64,000 nucleotides of DNA from Devosia sp. (GCF_028290625.1 NZ_JAQGJM010000030.1:1-64000); one strand, 5' to 3'; numbered from the stretch's first letter, positions 9,087 through 20,011 are shown. Translations and numbers: made by a program. The notes: generated by a model not told the origin, from the sequence alone.

Positions 9087-9449
9087 ATGGATATCCTCGA
9101 TCAGACTGATCGGTTGAACGTCACTGGCAGCGTGCTTGCCCGCTCGGCTTTCGTGGGGACCAATCTGTCGGAGAGCCGCTTCGATGGGTGCAACTTGAGC
9201 CACGTTCATATCGAGATGGTCAATATTACCCACGCGTCGGTTCTGAACGTCGACATGAGCGGGATGGCGTTCAAGGATGTGAACGCCTCCGGCGCGACAT
9301 TTGAAGACGCCAATATGTCCAACGTGAAAATCAAAGACGTCAATCTCAGCAATGTCGAGATTACCGACGCCAATTTGTCGGGCATGCGCATCCAGGGCGT
9401 GCTTGTGAGCGATCTTTTCGCTGCCTACGACCGGCAGAAGGGGGCCTGA
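9087..9449 (+). CDS. pentapeptide-repeat protein inside the nuo operon
   Basis: 120 residues from ATG 9087. Almost the whole chain, residues about 14-108, is made of five-residue A(N/D)(L/M)xx-type repeats: SRFDG CNLSH VHIEM, then AVS-like turns, ANMSN VKIKD VNLSN VEITD ANLSG. These build a right-handed quadrilateral beta-helix. There is no signal peptide or membrane span, so it should be cytoplasmic. Spacing of five bases from nuoF and three to nuoG means it is made with complex I. Codon use looks more AT-rich than its neighbours. It is not a known complex I subunit; a role in assembly of the NADH module, or no role in it, cannot be decided. Confidence 0.85.
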   Translation: MDILDQTDRLNVTGSVLARSAFVGTNLSESRFDGCNLSHVHIEMVNITHASVLNVDMSGMAFKDVNASGATFEDANMSNVKIKDVNLSNVEITDANLSGMRIQGVLVSDLFAAYDRQKGA

Positions 9450-9452
9450 AGC

Positions 9453-11555
9453 ATGGCCAATATCAAAGTCGACGGCACGCTTGTCGAGGTCCCGGACTAC
9501 TACACGCTGATGCAGGCGGCTGAGGCTGCGGGCGCAGAGATTCCGCGCTTCTGCTACCACGAGCGCCTGTCGGTCGCCGGCAATTGCCGCATGTGTCTGG
9601 TCGAGGTCAAAGGTGGCCCGCCCAAGCCGACGGCGTCCTGCGCCATGTCGGTCAAGGACCTGCGGCCCGGCCCGAATGGCGAGCCACCCGAAATGTTCAC
9701 CAACTCGCCGATGGTCAAGAAGGCCCGCGAAGGCGTGATGGAATTCTTGCTGATCAACCACCCACTGGATTGCCCGATCTGCGACCAGGGCGGCGAGTGC
9801 GACTTGCAGGACCAGGCCATGGCCTATGGCGTGGACAAGAACCGCTTCGCCGAGAACAAGCGCGCCGTCGAGGACAAGTACATTGGCCCGCTGGTCAAGA
9901 CCTCGATGAACCGCTGCATTCACTGCACACGCTGCGTTCGCTTCACCACCGAAGTTGCCGGCATCGCCGAGATGGGTCTGCTGGGTCGCGGCGAAGATGC
10001 CGAGATCACGACCTATCTAGAAAAGGCGCTGACCAGCGAACTGCAGGGCAATGTCATTGATCTGTGCCCGGTTGGCGCGCTGACCTCCAAGCCCTACGCT
10101 TTCAATGCCCGCCCGTGGGAGCTGAACAAGACCGAATCCATCGACGTGATGGACGCCGTCGGCTCCAACATCCGCGTCGATAGCCGTGGCAATGAAGTGA
10201 TGCGCGTGCTGCCGCGCATCAACGAAGCCATCAACGAAGAGTGGATTTCCGACAAGACCCGCTTCATCTGGGACGGCCTCAAGAGCCAGCGCCTGGACCG
10301 CCCCTATGTGCGCAAGGCCGGCAAGCTGCAGGCCGCGAGCTGGGACGAGGCACTCGCCGCCGTCGCCGCGCGCATGAAGAAGGCCGGTAACAAGGTCGGC
10401 GCCATTGCCGGTGACCTGGCTGCGGTCGAAGAAATGTATGCGCTCAAGGCTTTGCTGGCCTCGGTGGGCTCGGGCATGACCGACGTTCGCCCGGCCATGT
10501 CGGGCATCGATCCATCGATGCCGCGCTCGGCCTACCTGTTCAACCCGACCATTGCCGGCATCGAGCAGGCCGACGCCATTCTCATCATCGGCGCCAATCC
10601 GCGCAAGGAAGCGGCGCTGATCAATGCCCGTATCCGCAAGACTTGGCGCGCCAAGGGCCTGCCGATTGCTGTCATCGGTGAGCGGGCCGACCTGACCTAC
10701 AGCTATTCCTATCTCGGCGAAGGCTTCGAAACCCTGGCCGAGCTGGCTGCGGGCAAGGGCGAATTTGCCGAAGTCCTGGCCAAGGCCAAGAACCCGCTGA
10801 TCATCGTCGGTGAGGGCGCTGTCTCGCATGCCAAGCTGGGCAAGCAGGTTGGCCGCGACACCATCGCACTGGCCGCCAAGCTGGCGACTGGCACGGAAGT
10901 GGCCGAAGGTTGGAACGGCTTTGCGCTGCTGCACAATGCGGCCAGCCGCATTGGTGGCATCGATATCGGCTTCGTGCCCCATGATGGCGGCGTCTGCTCG
11001 GCCGATCAGATCGCGCTGGCCGGCAAGGGCGAACTCGACGTGCTGTTCCTGCTCGGGGCCGACGAATACGACACCTCTGCCATGGGCAAGGCCTTCGTCG
11101 TCTATATCGGCAGCCACGGCGATGCCGGCGCACACCGCGCCGACGTCATCCTGCCGGGCGCGACCTATACCGAAAAGTCCGGCACTTATGTGAATACCGA
11201 GGGCCGCGTGCAGATGACCAACCGCGCCGTTTTCCCACCGGGCGACGGCAAGGAAGACTGGGCGATCATCCGGGCGCTGTCCGGCGCCATCGGTAAGCCG
11301 CTGCCGTTCAACTCGCTGACGCAGCTTCGCGCCGCGATCTACGCCGAATTCCCGCACCTTGCGCGGATCGATCAGATCGCCCCGGGCGCTGTGGCAGACG
11401 TTGCCAAGCTGGCCAAGGCCGGCATCAAGACCAAGTCGGCTCCGTATGGTTCGGCCGTTGCCGAATTTTATCTGAGCAATCCGATCGCGCGTGCCTCGGC
11501 CGTCATGGGCGAATGCGCCGCCATGGCTGCCGGCCTGCGGCAAGCGGCGGAGTAG
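9453..11555 (+). CDS. nuoG: NADH-quinone oxidoreductase subunit G (75-kDa iron-sulfur subunit)
   Basis: 700 residues. The N-terminal ferredoxin-like domain has cysteines in RFCYHERLSVAGNCRMC and TASCAMS (cluster N1b). The H-x3-C-x2-C-x5-C motif HPLDCPICDQGGEC serves N5, and CIHCTRC with DLCPVGAL serves N4. The remaining 480 residues are the molybdopterin-oxidoreductase-like domain, without a cofactor in complex I, as in the family. It relays electrons from NuoF to NuoI. Length is normal for alphaproteobacteria (about 690). ATG 9453 is three bases after the pentapeptide gene. Confidence 0.98.
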   Translation: MANIKVDGTLVEVPDYYTLMQAAEAAGAEIPRFCYHERLSVAGNCRMCLVEVKGGPPKPTASCAMSVKDLRPGPNGEPPEMFTNSPMVKKAREGVMEFLLINHPLDCPICDQGGECDLQDQAMAYGVDKNRFAENKRAVEDKYIGPLVKTSMNRCIHCTRCVRFTTEVAGIAEMGLLGRGEDAEITTYLEKALTSELQGNVIDLCPVGALTSKPYAFNARPWELNKTESIDVMDAVGSNIRVDSRGNEVMRVLPRINEAINEEWISDKTRFIWDGLKSQRLDRPYVRKAGKLQAASWDEALAAVAARMKKAGNKVGAIAGDLAAVEEMYALKALLASVGSGMTDVRPAMSGIDPSMPRSAYLFNPTIAGIEQADAILIIGANPRKEAALINARIRKTWRAKGLPIAVIGERADLTYSYSYLGEGFETLAELAAGKGEFAEVLAKAKNPLIIVGEGAVSHAKLGKQVGRDTIALAAKLATGTEVAEGWNGFALLHNAASRIGGIDIGFVPHDGGVCSADQIALAGKGELDVLFLLGADEYDTSAMGKAFVVYIGSHGDAGAHRADVILPGATYTEKSGTYVNTEGRVQMTNRAVFPPGDGKEDWAIIRALSGAIGKPLPFNSLTQLRAAIYAEFPHLARIDQIAPGAVADVAKLAKAGIKTKSAPYGSAVAEFYLSNPIARASAVMGECAAMAAGLRQAAE

Positions 11556-11564
11556 GGGAGCACA

Positions 11565-12662
11565 ATGGACTTCGTACTCTCCGCCCTCGATTACCTGCTC
11601 GGCATCCCCTTCCTCGGTTGGGGCATGCAGATCGGTTTCGTCTATAAGGCCCTGGCTCTGCTGGTTGGCCTGCTAATTTTCACCGCCTTCATCCTGCTCG
11701 CCGATCGCAAGATCTGGGCGGCCGTGCAGATCCGCCGTGGCCCCAACGTGGTCGGCCCGTTCGGCCTGCTGCAGAGCTTTGCCGACTTGCTCAAGTTCGC
11801 GCTCAAGGAAGCCATCATCCCGGCCGGCGCCGACAAGCTGCTGTTCCTGTTCGCTCCGCTGCTGACCGCCACGCTGGCGCTTGCTGGCTGGGCCGTCATC
11901 CCCGTCAACGACGGCTGGGCGATGGGCAACCTGAACATCGGCATTCTCTATGTTCTCGGCATCTCCTCGCTGGGCGTCTATGGCGTCATCATCGGCGGCT
12001 GGGCCTCGAACTCGAAGTATCCGTTCCTCGGCTCGCTCCGCTCCGCTGCGCAGATGGTGTCCTACGAAGTCTCCATCGGCCTCGTCATCATCACGGTGCT
12101 GCTCTGCGTCGGCTCGCTGAACCTCAATGACATCGTGCTGGCGCAGCGCGACATGGGCCTGGCCCATATGATCGGCCTGCCGCAGTTGACGTTCCTCAAC
12201 TGGTTCTGGTTGCCGCTGTTCCCGATGTTCGTGGTGTTCTACATCTCGGCCCTGGCGGAAACCAACCGCCCGCCATTCGATCTGGCGGAAGGCGAATCCG
12301 AGCTCGTCGCCGGCTTCATGACCGAGTATTCCTCGACCCCGTACCTGCTGTTCATGCTGGGCGAGTACATTTCGATCCTGCTGATGTGCGCCATGACCAC
12401 CATCCTGTTCCTGGGTGGCTGGACCAGCCCGATCGACCTGCCGCCCTTCACCTGGGTGCCCGGCCTGATCTGGTTCTTCCTCAAGGTCAGCGCGGTGTTC
12501 TTCATGTTCGCCATGGCCAAGGCCATCGTTCCGCGCTACCGCTATGACCAGTTAATGCGCATCGGCTGGAAGCTGTTCCTGCCGCTGTCGCTGGTGTGCG
12601 TCGTGGTTGTCGCTTTCATTCTTCAGCTCACCGGCTGGGGCTGGCACGGAGGGATTGCCTGA
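11565..12662 (+). CDS. nuoH: NADH-quinone oxidoreductase subunit H
   Basis: 365 residues with eight or more membrane spans, the subunit that joins the membrane arm to the quinone site. Typical motifs are [22 protein letters not shown] near residue 47, [21 protein letters not shown] near residue 230 with its conserved acidic residues, and VRYDQLM-like [14 protein letters not shown] near the C terminus. A GGAGCACA ribosome site precedes ATG 11565. The stop overlaps the nuoI start (TGATG). Confidence 0.98.
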   Translation: MDFVLSALDYLLGIPFLGWGMQIGFVYKALALLVGLLIFTAFILLADRKIWAAVQIRRGPNVVGPFGLLQSFADLLKFALKEAIIPAGADKLLFLFAPLLTATLALAGWAVIPVNDGWAMGNLNIGILYVLGISSLGVYGVIIGGWASNSKYPFLGSLRSAAQMVSYEVSIGLVIITVLLCVGSLNLNDIVLAQRDMGLAHMIGLPQLTFLNWFWLPLFPMFVVFYISALAETNRPPFDLAEGESELVAGFMTEYSSTPYLLFMLGEYISILLMCAMTTILFLGGWTSPIDLPPFTWVPGLIWFFLKVSAVFFMFAMAKAIVPRYRYDQLMRIGWKLFLPLSLVCVVVVAFILQLTGWGWHGGIA

Positions 12663-13141
12663 TGCAATTCGTCAACACGCTGCTGCTGCGCGAGTTCGTC
12701 TCGACCTTCTTCATGGCGATGCGGTACTTCTTTGCGCCCAAGCCGACCATCAATTATCCCTTCGAAAAAGGGCATGTGTCTCCGCGTTTCCGCGGTGAGC
12801 ATGCGCTGCGCCGCTATCCCAATGGGGAAGAGCGTTGCATCGCCTGCAAGTTGTGCGAGGCGATCTGCCCGGCCCAGGCCATCACCATCGAGGCCGGTCC
12901 TCGTCAGAACGACGGCACGCGCCGCACGGTGCGCTACGACATCGACATGGTGAAGTGCATCTATTGCGGCTTCTGCCAGGAAGCCTGCCCGGTCGACGCC
13001 ATCGTCGAGGGCCCGAATTTCGAATTTGCCACCGAGACCCGCGAAGAGCTGTATTTCTCGAAAGAGAAGCTGCTCGAGAACGGCGACCGGTGGGAGCGCG
13101 CCATCGCGGCCAATCTCAGCGCCGACGCGCCGTACCGTTGA
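12662..13141 (+). CDS. nuoI: NADH-quinone oxidoreductase subunit I (two 4Fe-4S clusters)
   Basis: 159 residues. Two ferredoxin motifs hold clusters N6a and N6b: [12 protein letters not shown] and [16 protein letters not shown]. The N-terminal helix [26 protein letters not shown] is the usual amphipathic membrane-surface segment. It connects NuoG to NuoB in the electron path. The start at 12662 overlaps the nuoH stop; the frame is open upstream, but starts there would fall within nuoH and add unconserved residues. Confidence 0.98.
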   Translation: MQFVNTLLLREFVSTFFMAMRYFFAPKPTINYPFEKGHVSPRFRGEHALRRYPNGEERCIACKLCEAICPAQAITIEAGPRQNDGTRRTVRYDIDMVKCIYCGFCQEACPVDAIVEGPNFEFATETREELYFSKEKLLENGDRWERAIAANLSADAPYR

Positions 13142-13151
13142 AAGGAAGAGC

Positions 13152-13760
13152 ATGACCCTTCCACTGTTCTTCTTCTATTTGTTCTCGATCATCGCGGTCG
13201 CTTCGGCGTTCATGGTGATCTCGGCGCGCAATCCGGTGCACGCCGTACTGTTCCTCATCCTGGTGTTCGTCAACGCTGCCGGGCTGTTCATGCTGGCGGG
13301 TGCCGAATTCCTCGCGCTGATCCTGATCGTGGTTTATGTCGGCGCCGTGGCGGTGCTGTTCCTGTTCGTCGTCATGATGCTCGACGTCGACTTCGCGCAA
13401 CTGCGCCAGGGCCTGCTGCAATATGCCCCAATCGGCGTCGTGGTTGGGCTGGTACTGTTGCTGGAGCTGCTGCTGGTCGCAGGCAGCTTCGTGGTATCGC
13501 CGGATGTGGCGAGCACGGCGGCGCTGCCGATCGATGGCGCCATCGACAATACACGGGCGCTGGGGCAGGTGCTCTATACGCGCTACGTCTTCCTGTTCCA
13601 GGGGGCGGCCGCGGTGCTGCTGGTCGCCATGATCGGGGCCATCGTGTTGACGCTGCGGCACAAGCCGAACGTCAAGCGGCAGGACCCCAATGTTCAGGTG
13701 GGTCGCAAGGTTTCCGAAACGCTGGAAGTCGTCAAAGTCAAAAGCGGTCAAGGGTTATAG
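13152..13760 (+). CDS. nuoJ: NADH-quinone oxidoreductase subunit J
   Basis: 202 residues, five membrane spans. The first helices (FFFYLFSIIAVASAFMVI) and the conserved third helix with the pi-bulge region, EFLALILIVVYVGAVAVLFLFVVMML, are clear; that helix moves during coupling of quinone reduction to proton pumping. A hydrophilic C-terminal tail of about 30 residues follows. The start at 13152 has an AAGGAAGAG ribosome site and fits the family; the open frame before it lies within nuoI. Confidence 0.97.
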   Translation: MTLPLFFFYLFSIIAVASAFMVISARNPVHAVLFLILVFVNAAGLFMLAGAEFLALILIVVYVGAVAVLFLFVVMMLDVDFAQLRQGLLQYAPIGVVVGLVLLLELLLVAGSFVVSPDVASTAALPIDGAIDNTRALGQVLYTRYVFLFQGAAAVLLVAMIGAIVLTLRHKPNVKRQDPNVQVGRKVSETLEVVKVKSGQGL

Positions 13761-13769
13761 GGGTCGAAC

Positions 13770-14084
13770 ATGGGCGCAGGTATCGGGCTCAGTCACTACC
13801 TGACTGTAGCGGCAATTCTGTTCACGCTGGGCGTGTTCGGCATTTTCCTCAATCGCAAGAACGTCATCGTCATTCTGATGTCGGTGGAATTGATCCTTCT
13901 CGCGGTCAATCTCAATTTCGTGGCGTTCTCCGCCCAGCTCAACGATCTGCAGGGGCAGGTCTTCGCGCTGCTGATCCTCACCGTGGCTGCCGCCGAGGCC
14001 GCCATCGGCCTCGCGATCCTGGTTATTTTCTACCGCAACCGCGGCTCGATCGCGGTTGAAGACGTCAACATGATGAAGGGCTAA
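13770..14084 (+). CDS. nuoK: NADH-quinone oxidoreductase subunit K
   Basis: 104 residues, three membrane spans, MrpC-like. The two conserved membrane glutamates are in [13 protein letters not shown] and [13 protein letters not shown]. It forms part of the proton path between NuoJ and NuoN. Length is normal (about 102). It starts nine bases after nuoJ and is followed by nuoL after eleven. Confidence 0.97.
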   Translation: MGAGIGLSHYLTVAAILFTLGVFGIFLNRKNVIVILMSVELILLAVNLNFVAFSAQLNDLQGQVFALLILTVAAAEAAIGLAILVIFYRNRGSIAVEDVNMMKG

Positions 14085-14095
14085 GAACCACCGCT

Positions 14096-16210
14096 ATGAT
14101 CCAGGCGATTGTTTTCCTGCCCCTCATAGGCGCCCTTATTGCAGGGCTGCTCGGGCGCACCATCGGGCATCGGCCCAGCGAATACCTGACCACGGGGCTG
14201 CTGATCATCGCAGCCGTGCTGAGCTGGATCGTGTTCCTGCCAATCGCCTTCGGCGGCGGCCTCTCAGGCGCTGAAGTGGCCGAAGGCTCCCACGAAGCGG
14301 CCGTGCTCAAGGTCGAAGTCATGCGCTGGATCCAGGTCGGCGACATGGACCTGCGCTGGATTTTACGCGTCGATACGCTGACCGCCATCATGTTGGTCGT
14401 GGTCAACACTGTCTCGAGCCTCGTGCACGTCTATTCCATCGGCTACATGGCCGACGATCCGCACCGCTCGCGCTTCTTCGCGTACCTGTCGCTGTTCACC
14501 TTCGCCATGCTGATGCTGGTGACGGCGGACAATTTCCTGCAGATGTTCTTCGGCTGGGAAGGCGTGGGCCTCGCGTCCTATCTGCTGATCGGCTTCTGGT
14601 ACACCCGTCCCTCGGCCACTGCAGCGGCAATGAAGGCATTTATTGTCAACCGCGTCGGTGACTTCGGCTTCGCGCTGGGCATTTTCGGCGCCTTCATGGT
14701 GCTGGGCCATATCGACTTCGACGGCGCATTCCATGCTGTGGCGGCGCTTGATCCAGCGGCAATGCCGGTCATGCACTTCCTGTCATGGGATTTGGATGCC
14801 ATGACCGTGGTCTGCCTGCTGCTGTTCATGGGCGCCATGGGCAAGTCGGCGCAGTTTCTGCTGCACACCTGGCTGCCGGACGCCATGGAAGGCCCGACCC
14901 CGGTGTCGGCGCTGATCCATGCCGCAACCATGGTGACCGCCGGCGTGTTCATGGTCGCGCGGCTGTCGCCGCTGTTCCAGACCTCGCCGACTGCCATGAC
15001 CTTCGTGCTGATCATCGGTGCCATCACCGCGTTCTTCGCGGCGACGGTTGGCCTGGTGCAGAACGACATCAAGCGCGTGATCGCCTATTCGACCTGCTCG
15101 CAGCTCGGCTACATGTTCGTGGCGCTCGGGGCAGGGGCCTACTCGGCCGGCGTGTTCCACCTGTTCACCCACGCCTTCTTCAAGGCGCTGCTGTTCCTGG
15201 GGGCCGGCGCGGTGATCCACGCCATGCACCACGAACAGGACATGCGCAACATGGGCGGCCTGCGCAAGAAGATCCCGATGACCTATTACATGATGGTCAT
15301 CGGCACGCTGGCGCTGACCGGCGTCGGCATCCCGGGTACGGAAATCGGCTTTGCCGGCTTCTTCTCCAAGGATTCGATCATCGAGTCGGCCTATGCGGTC
15401 GGCGGCAATGCGGGCACCTTCGCCTTCTGGTCGCTGGTCATCGGCGCGCTGTTCACCAGCTTCTACTCCTGGCGCCTGATCCACCTGACCTTCCACGGCA
15501 CGCCGCGCGATGCCCAGCATGGTCATGCCCATGTCGATGCGCACGATGGCTCAAGCCATGACGAGCCGATCGCCGATGACCATGGTCACGACGACCATGC
15601 GCATGACGATCACGGCCACGCCCACGGCTCAGCCTATGACAATGCGCACGAAGCGCCCAATGTCATGATGGTGCCCCTATACGTCCTGGCTGCCGGTGCG
15701 ATCCTGGCAGGCGTGGTGTTCTACGGCATGTTCTTCCACGATGTGGAGCATATCGAACACTTCTTTGCCGGCTCGCTGGTCGTCAACGAAGAGTTCATGG
15801 AAGCCGCCCATGCCGTGCCGCTCTGGGTCAAGTGGTCCTCGACCATTGCCATGCTGATCGGCTTCGTCACCGCCTGGTACATGTATATCCGCTCGCCCGA
15901 CATGCCCAGGCGCCTGGCCGAGACCAATCCGGGCCTCTACCAGTTCCTCTTGAACAAGTGGTACTTCGACGAGCTCTACAACGTCATTTTCGTCAAGCCT
16001 GCGCTATGGGTTGGACGGGCGTTCTGGAAGGGCTTCGATGACCAGCTGGTCGACCAGACGCTCACCGAGGGCCTCGCCCGCCGGGTGCAGAATGTCACCT
16101 CCTGGGTCACCAAGCTGCAGTCGGGCTACCTCTATCATTATGCCTTCGCCATGCTGATCGGCATCGCGGCTCTCCTGACCTGGGCCATCGCGGCCGGGGG
16201 ACTGATCTGA
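14096..16210 (+). CDS. nuoL: NADH-quinone oxidoreductase subunit L, with histidine-rich loop
   Basis: 704 residues, the distal antiporter-like proton pump with the long lateral helix at its C terminus. The pump core is typical: [19 protein letters not shown], the lysine helix [35 protein letters not shown] (part quoted) and [18 protein letters not shown]. Residues about 471-522 are an unusual hydrophilic insert rich in His and Asp (repeats such as [17 protein letters not shown]) between late helices. It may bind divalent metal or simply be a surface loop. The stop overlaps the nuoM start. Confidence 0.97.
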   Translation: MIQAIVFLPLIGALIAGLLGRTIGHRPSEYLTTGLLIIAAVLSWIVFLPIAFGGGLSGAEVAEGSHEAAVLKVEVMRWIQVGDMDLRWILRVDTLTAIMLVVVNTVSSLVHVYSIGYMADDPHRSRFFAYLSLFTFAMLMLVTADNFLQMFFGWEGVGLASYLLIGFWYTRPSATAAAMKAFIVNRVGDFGFALGIFGAFMVLGHIDFDGAFHAVAALDPAAMPVMHFLSWDLDAMTVVCLLLFMGAMGKSAQFLLHTWLPDAMEGPTPVSALIHAATMVTAGVFMVARLSPLFQTSPTAMTFVLIIGAITAFFAATVGLVQNDIKRVIAYSTCSQLGYMFVALGAGAYSAGVFHLFTHAFFKALLFLGAGAVIHAMHHEQDMRNMGGLRKKIPMTYYMMVIGTLALTGVGIPGTEIGFAGFFSKDSIIESAYAVGGNAGTFAFWSLVIGALFTSFYSWRLIHLTFHGTPRDAQHGHAHVDAHDGSSHDEPIADDHGHDDHAHDDHGHAHGSAYDNAHEAPNVMMVPLYVLAAGAILAGVVFYGMFFHDVEHIEHFFAGSLVVNEEFMEAAHAVPLWVKWSSTIAMLIGFVTAWYMYIRSPDMPRRLAETNPGLYQFLLNKWYFDELYNVIFVKPALWVGRAFWKGFDDQLVDQTLTEGLARRVQNVTSWVTKLQSGYLYHYAFAMLIGIAALLTWAIAAGGLI

Positions 16211-17718
16211 TGACCTTCGCCAATACCATCCTGACGATCCTGACTTTCCTGCCCATTCTGGGGGCGGCAATCATCCTGATCACGCCCAAGGGCTCGCTTG
16301 AGGCTATCCGCTGGACGGCCTTCATCACCACGGTGGTGACCCTGGTGCTGTCGCTGTGGATGTGGAGCCAGTTCAATCCAAGCGACGCGGGCTTCCAGTT
16401 CGTCGTCAACTATGCCTGGATCGGCGACACCATCGGCTACCGTGTCGGGGTCGACGGCATTTCGGTGCTGTTCGTGGTGCTCTCGGCCCTGCTGATGCCC
16501 TTCGCCATTCTCACCTCGTGGGAGTCGGTCGAAAAGCGCGTCAAGGAATACATGATCGTCTTCCTGATCCTGGAAACCCTGATGATCGGCGTGTTCACCA
16601 CGCTCGATCTGGCGATGTTCTACGTGTTCTTCGAAGGCACGCTGCTGCCGATGTTCCTGATCATCGGCATCTGGGGCGGCTCGGCTCGCATCCAGGCCAG
16701 CTACAAGTTCTTCTTTTATACCTTCACCGGCTCGGTGCTGATGCTGCTGGCCATCATGGCCATGTACTGGGATGCCGGCACCACCGACATCGCCAAGTTG
16801 CTGACGCACGATTTCCCCGAAAGCATGCAGCCCTGGCTGTGGTGGGCGTTCTTCGCCTCGCTCGCCGTCAAGATGCCGATGTGGCCATTCCATCGCTGGC
16901 TGCCCGAAGCCCACGTGCAGGCGCCGACCGCCGGCTCGGTGATCCTGGCCGCCATCCTGCTCAAGCTCGGCGGCTACGGCTTCCTGCGCTTCAGCCTGCC
17001 CATGTTCCCGGACGCTTCGGCGCAGTTCGCTAATGTGATCTTCTTCCTGTCGGTCGCCGCCATCATCATCACCTCGCTGGTGGCGCTGGTGCAGACCGAT
17101 ATGAAGAAGCTGATCGCCTATTCGTCGGTCGCCCATATGGGTTTCGTGACCATGGGCATCTTCGCTGGCAATGCCCTGGGCATCCAGGGCGCCATGTTCC
17201 AGATGATCTCGCATGGTATTGTTTCTGGTGCGCTTTTTCTGTGTGTGGGCGTCATCTATGACCGCATGCATACTCGCGATATCGAAGCCTATGGCGGCCT
17301 GGTCGAGCGCATGCCGCGTTATGCCTTCGCCTTTATGGTGTTCACCATGGCGAACGTCGGCTTGCCGGGCACGTCCGGGTTTGTCGGCGAATTCCTGACC
17401 ATGATCGGCGTGTTTCAGGTTAACACCTGGGTAGCATTTGGCGCCGCATTCGGCGTGATTTTCTCGGCCGGCTATGCGCTCTGGCTCTATCGTCGGATCA
17501 TCTTCGGCGCCCTGACGAAGGACAGCCTCAAAGCCATCCTCGATCTCAATCTGCGCGAGAAGGTCATTCTCTATCCGCTGATCATCATGACGATCGTCTT
17601 CGGCTTCTATCCGGCGCCCATTCTTGACACCACGGCCGCGGCCGTGAATGCGCTGGTTGCCCAATATTCTGCTTCGGTTGGCATTGCTGCGCCTGCCGAA
17701 GCTGTCGTAGCCCACTAG
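16210..17718 (+). CDS. nuoM: NADH-quinone oxidoreductase subunit M
   Basis: 502 residues, about 14 membrane spans, antiporter-like proton pump. Key parts are the glutamate helix [22 protein letters not shown], the lysine helix [26 protein letters not shown], the family motif [16 protein letters not shown], and a late [12 protein letters not shown]. Overlaps the nuoL stop by one base (TGATG). Standard length. Confidence 0.97.
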   Translation: MTFANTILTILTFLPILGAAIILITPKGSLEAIRWTAFITTVVTLVLSLWMWSQFNPSDAGFQFVVNYAWIGDTIGYRVGVDGISVLFVVLSALLMPFAILTSWESVEKRVKEYMIVFLILETLMIGVFTTLDLAMFYVFFEGTLLPMFLIIGIWGGSARIQASYKFFFYTFTGSVLMLLAIMAMYWDAGTTDIAKLLTHDFPESMQPWLWWAFFASLAVKMPMWPFHRWLPEAHVQAPTAGSVILAAILLKLGGYGFLRFSLPMFPDASAQFANVIFFLSVAAIIITSLVALVQTDMKKLIAYSSVAHMGFVTMGIFAGNALGIQGAMFQMISHGIVSGALFLCVGVIYDRMHTRDIEAYGGLVERMPRYAFAFMVFTMANVGLPGTSGFVGEFLTMIGVFQVNTWVAFGAAFGVIFSAGYALWLYRRIIFGALTKDSLKAILDLNLREKVILYPLIIMTIVFGFYPAPILDTTAAAVNALVAQYSASVGIAAPAEAVVAH

Positions 17719-17728
17719 GAGGGGACAA

Positions 17729-19174
17729 GTGGTTTCCGACATTACCGATTTCGCCAGCCTGGCCCCCGCCTATCCCGAAATGGTCGTCGCCATCGGCGCC
17801 GTCATCCTGCTGCTGCTCGGCGTCGTGCTGAACAAGGAACGCTCGAGCCTGGTCGCGATCCTTTCCATCGTTCTGCTGCTCGGCACGGCCGTTCTGGTCA
17901 TGGCGCAGCCTGTCGATGGCGTGATCTTCAACGGCACCTTCATTGCCGACGGCTTTGCCCGTTACATGAAGGTACTGGTGCTGGGCGGCTCGGCGTTCTC
18001 GCTGATGCTGGCGCTGCCCCATGCCGTCGAGAATGGCACCCATAAATGGGAATATTCCATCCTCGTGCTGCTGGCGACGCTGGGCATGATGGCAATGGTT
18101 TCGGCCAACGACCTGATGAGCCTTTATGTCGGGCTCGAATTGCAGTCGCTGGCGCTCTATGTGCTCGCCGCCATCAAGCGCGACGATCCGAAGGCGACCG
18201 AAGCCGGCCTCAAGTATTTCGTGCTCGGCGCGCTGTCGTCCGGAATGCTGCTCTATGGCGCATCCTTGATCTATGGCTTTACCGGCCATACCAATCTGCA
18301 GGAAATCGTCATCGCCATCGCTAATCAGGGCCGCTCGATCGGGCTGATCTTCGGCGTGGTGTTCCTGCTCGCCGGTGTCGCCTTCAAGATCTCGGCGGTG
18401 CCGTTCCACATGTGGACGCCCGACGTGTACGAAGGCGCGCCGACCCCGGTGACTGCGCTGTTCGCCACCGCTCCCAAGGTCGCCGCCATGGCGCTGATGG
18501 TGCGGCTGGTGATGGATACGTTCCAGCCGATCGCCCATGACTGGCAGCAGATCGTCATCTTCCTGTCGATCGCCTCGATGGTGCTGGCCGCCTTCGCCGC
18601 TATCGGCCAGAAGTCGATCAAGCGACTGATCGCCTATTCGTCGATCGGCCATGTCGGCTTCGCGCTGGTCGGCCTGTCCTCGGGCACCGAAGGCGGCATC
18701 GAAGGCGTGGCGATCTACATGGCGATCTATGTGGCCATGACCGTTGGCCTGTTCGCCTGCCTGCTGTCGCTGCGCACCTCCGATGGCTATGTCGAGAATA
18801 TCTCCGACATGGCTGGCGCCGCCCAGAAGCGCCCCTTCGTCGCCGCGATCATGGCGGTGATGATGTTCTCGCTGATCGGCATGCCGCCGCTGGCCGGGTT
18901 CTTCGCCAAATGGCACGTGTTCCTTGCGGCCATCGACTCTCATCTCTACGTGCTGGCGGTGATCGGCGTGCTCGCTTCGGCGGTCAGCGCGTTCTATTAC
19001 CTGCGCGTGGTCAAGACGATGTATTTCGACGAGCCGGTGCGCGACTTCGTCGCGGTGCCGAACGAGCTCAACATCATCATGGCGATCAGCGGCTTCCTGG
19101 TGATCACCTATTACTTCACCGTCGGCAGTCCACTTGCCGGACTGGCTCACATTGCCGCCGGAAGCCTGCTCTAG
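17729..19174 (+). CDS. nuoN: NADH-quinone oxidoreductase subunit N
   Basis: 481 residues from a GTG at 17729, supported by the AGGAGGGGACAA ribosome site just before it. About 14 membrane spans. Pump residues are in MSLYVGLELQSLALYVLAAIKRDD (glutamate), KISAVPFHMWTPDVYEGAPTP (lysine) and KSIKRLIAYSSIGHVGFALVG. Last subunit gene of complex I; biotin ligase begins at the next base after its stop, so birA probably rides on the nuo transcript. Confidence 0.97.
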   Translation: MVSDITDFASLAPAYPEMVVAIGAVILLLLGVVLNKERSSLVAILSIVLLLGTAVLVMAQPVDGVIFNGTFIADGFARYMKVLVLGGSAFSLMLALPHAVENGTHKWEYSILVLLATLGMMAMVSANDLMSLYVGLELQSLALYVLAAIKRDDPKATEAGLKYFVLGALSSGMLLYGASLIYGFTGHTNLQEIVIAIANQGRSIGLIFGVVFLLAGVAFKISAVPFHMWTPDVYEGAPTPVTALFATAPKVAAMALMVRLVMDTFQPIAHDWQQIVIFLSIASMVLAAFAAIGQKSIKRLIAYSSIGHVGFALVGLSSGTEGGIEGVAIYMAIYVAMTVGLFACLLSLRTSDGYVENISDMAGAAQKRPFVAAIMAVMMFSLIGMPPLAGFFAKWHVFLAAIDSHLYVLAVIGVLASAVSAFYYLRVVKTMYFDEPVRDFVAVPNELNIIMAISGFLVITYYFTVGSPLAGLAHIAAGSLL

Positions 19175-20011
19175 GTGAGCAGCTTTTCGCTCGGATCCAA
19201 GGCGCGCGCGGCCGGATATCGGCTGCGCGCCTTTGACACAATCGGCTCGACCAATACGGAAGCATTGGAAGCGGCAGCCGCTGGCAACGCCGGCGGTATC
19301 TGGTTCGTTACCCGGCAACAGACCGCGGGCAGGGGCCGCCGCGGACGGCAATGGACCTCGCCCGTCGGCAATCTGGCGGCCACGCTCTTGATCGTTCCCG
19401 ATAGCGATCCCACATTGGCTGCAACGCTGGGCTTCGTGGCCGGCGTGTCCATGAACCGCGCGCTCTCCTCGATCCTGCCCGGTGGCGTGGTCAAGCTGGG
19501 CATTGATGGTGCGGACGGTCTGTCAGGCGGCAAGCGCGCAAGAATCGCGCTCAAATGGCCCAATGACGTGTTGGCCGATGGCGCCAAGCTCGCGGGAATC
19601 CTGCTCGAAGCCCAAAAGCTCAACGATGGTCGTCACGCGATTGCCATCGGTTTTGGCGTCAACGCGGTTGCGGCGCCGCAGGGTTTGCCGTATCCCGCAA
19701 CCAGCCTTGTCGAACTGGGCACTACGCGCAGCGCCGAAGATATTTTCGAAGCGCTAAGCGATGCCTGGGTCGATACCTTCGCGCTATGGCAGGACGGACG
19801 CGGCATCGCCGACGTGTTGACGCAGTGGCGCGGCGCGGCGGCGGGCATCGGAGCGCCTGTCGCGGTCAACCAGAACGGCGCGACCGTGCGCGGGATTTTT
19901 GAAACCATCGACGATGCCGGACGTCTGATCGTGCGCGTCGATGACGATAGTCGCATCGCCATCACGGCGGGCGACGTACATTTTGGGGCAACGGCCAGCG
20001 CCCGAAGCTGA
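19175..20011 (+). CDS. birA: biotin-[acetyl-CoA-carboxylase] ligase
   Basis: 278 residues from GTG 19175, abutting the nuoN stop. It activates biotin with ATP and attaches it to the carboxyl carrier protein. The substrate loop TAGRGRRGRQWTSP (about 51-64) is the GRGRxGR biotinoyl-AMP motif; KWPNDVLADGAKLAGILLE is the catalytic lysine segment; the SH3-like C-terminal domain follows. No N-terminal helix-turn-helix is present, so it is a monofunctional ligase and not a biotin repressor. coaX, which in several alphaproteobacteria lies between birA and rnj, is missing here. Confidence 0.93.
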   Translation: MSSFSLGSKARAAGYRLRAFDTIGSTNTEALEAAAAGNAGGIWFVTRQQTAGRGRRGRQWTSPVGNLAATLLIVPDSDPTLAATLGFVAGVSMNRALSSILPGGVVKLGIDGADGLSGGKRARIALKWPNDVLADGAKLAGILLEAQKLNDGRHAIAIGFGVNAVAAPQGLPYPATSLVELGTTRSAEDIFEALSDAWVDTFALWQDGRGIADVLTQWRGAAAGIGAPVAVNQNGATVRGIFETIDDAGRLIVRVDDDSRIAITAGDVHFGATASARS

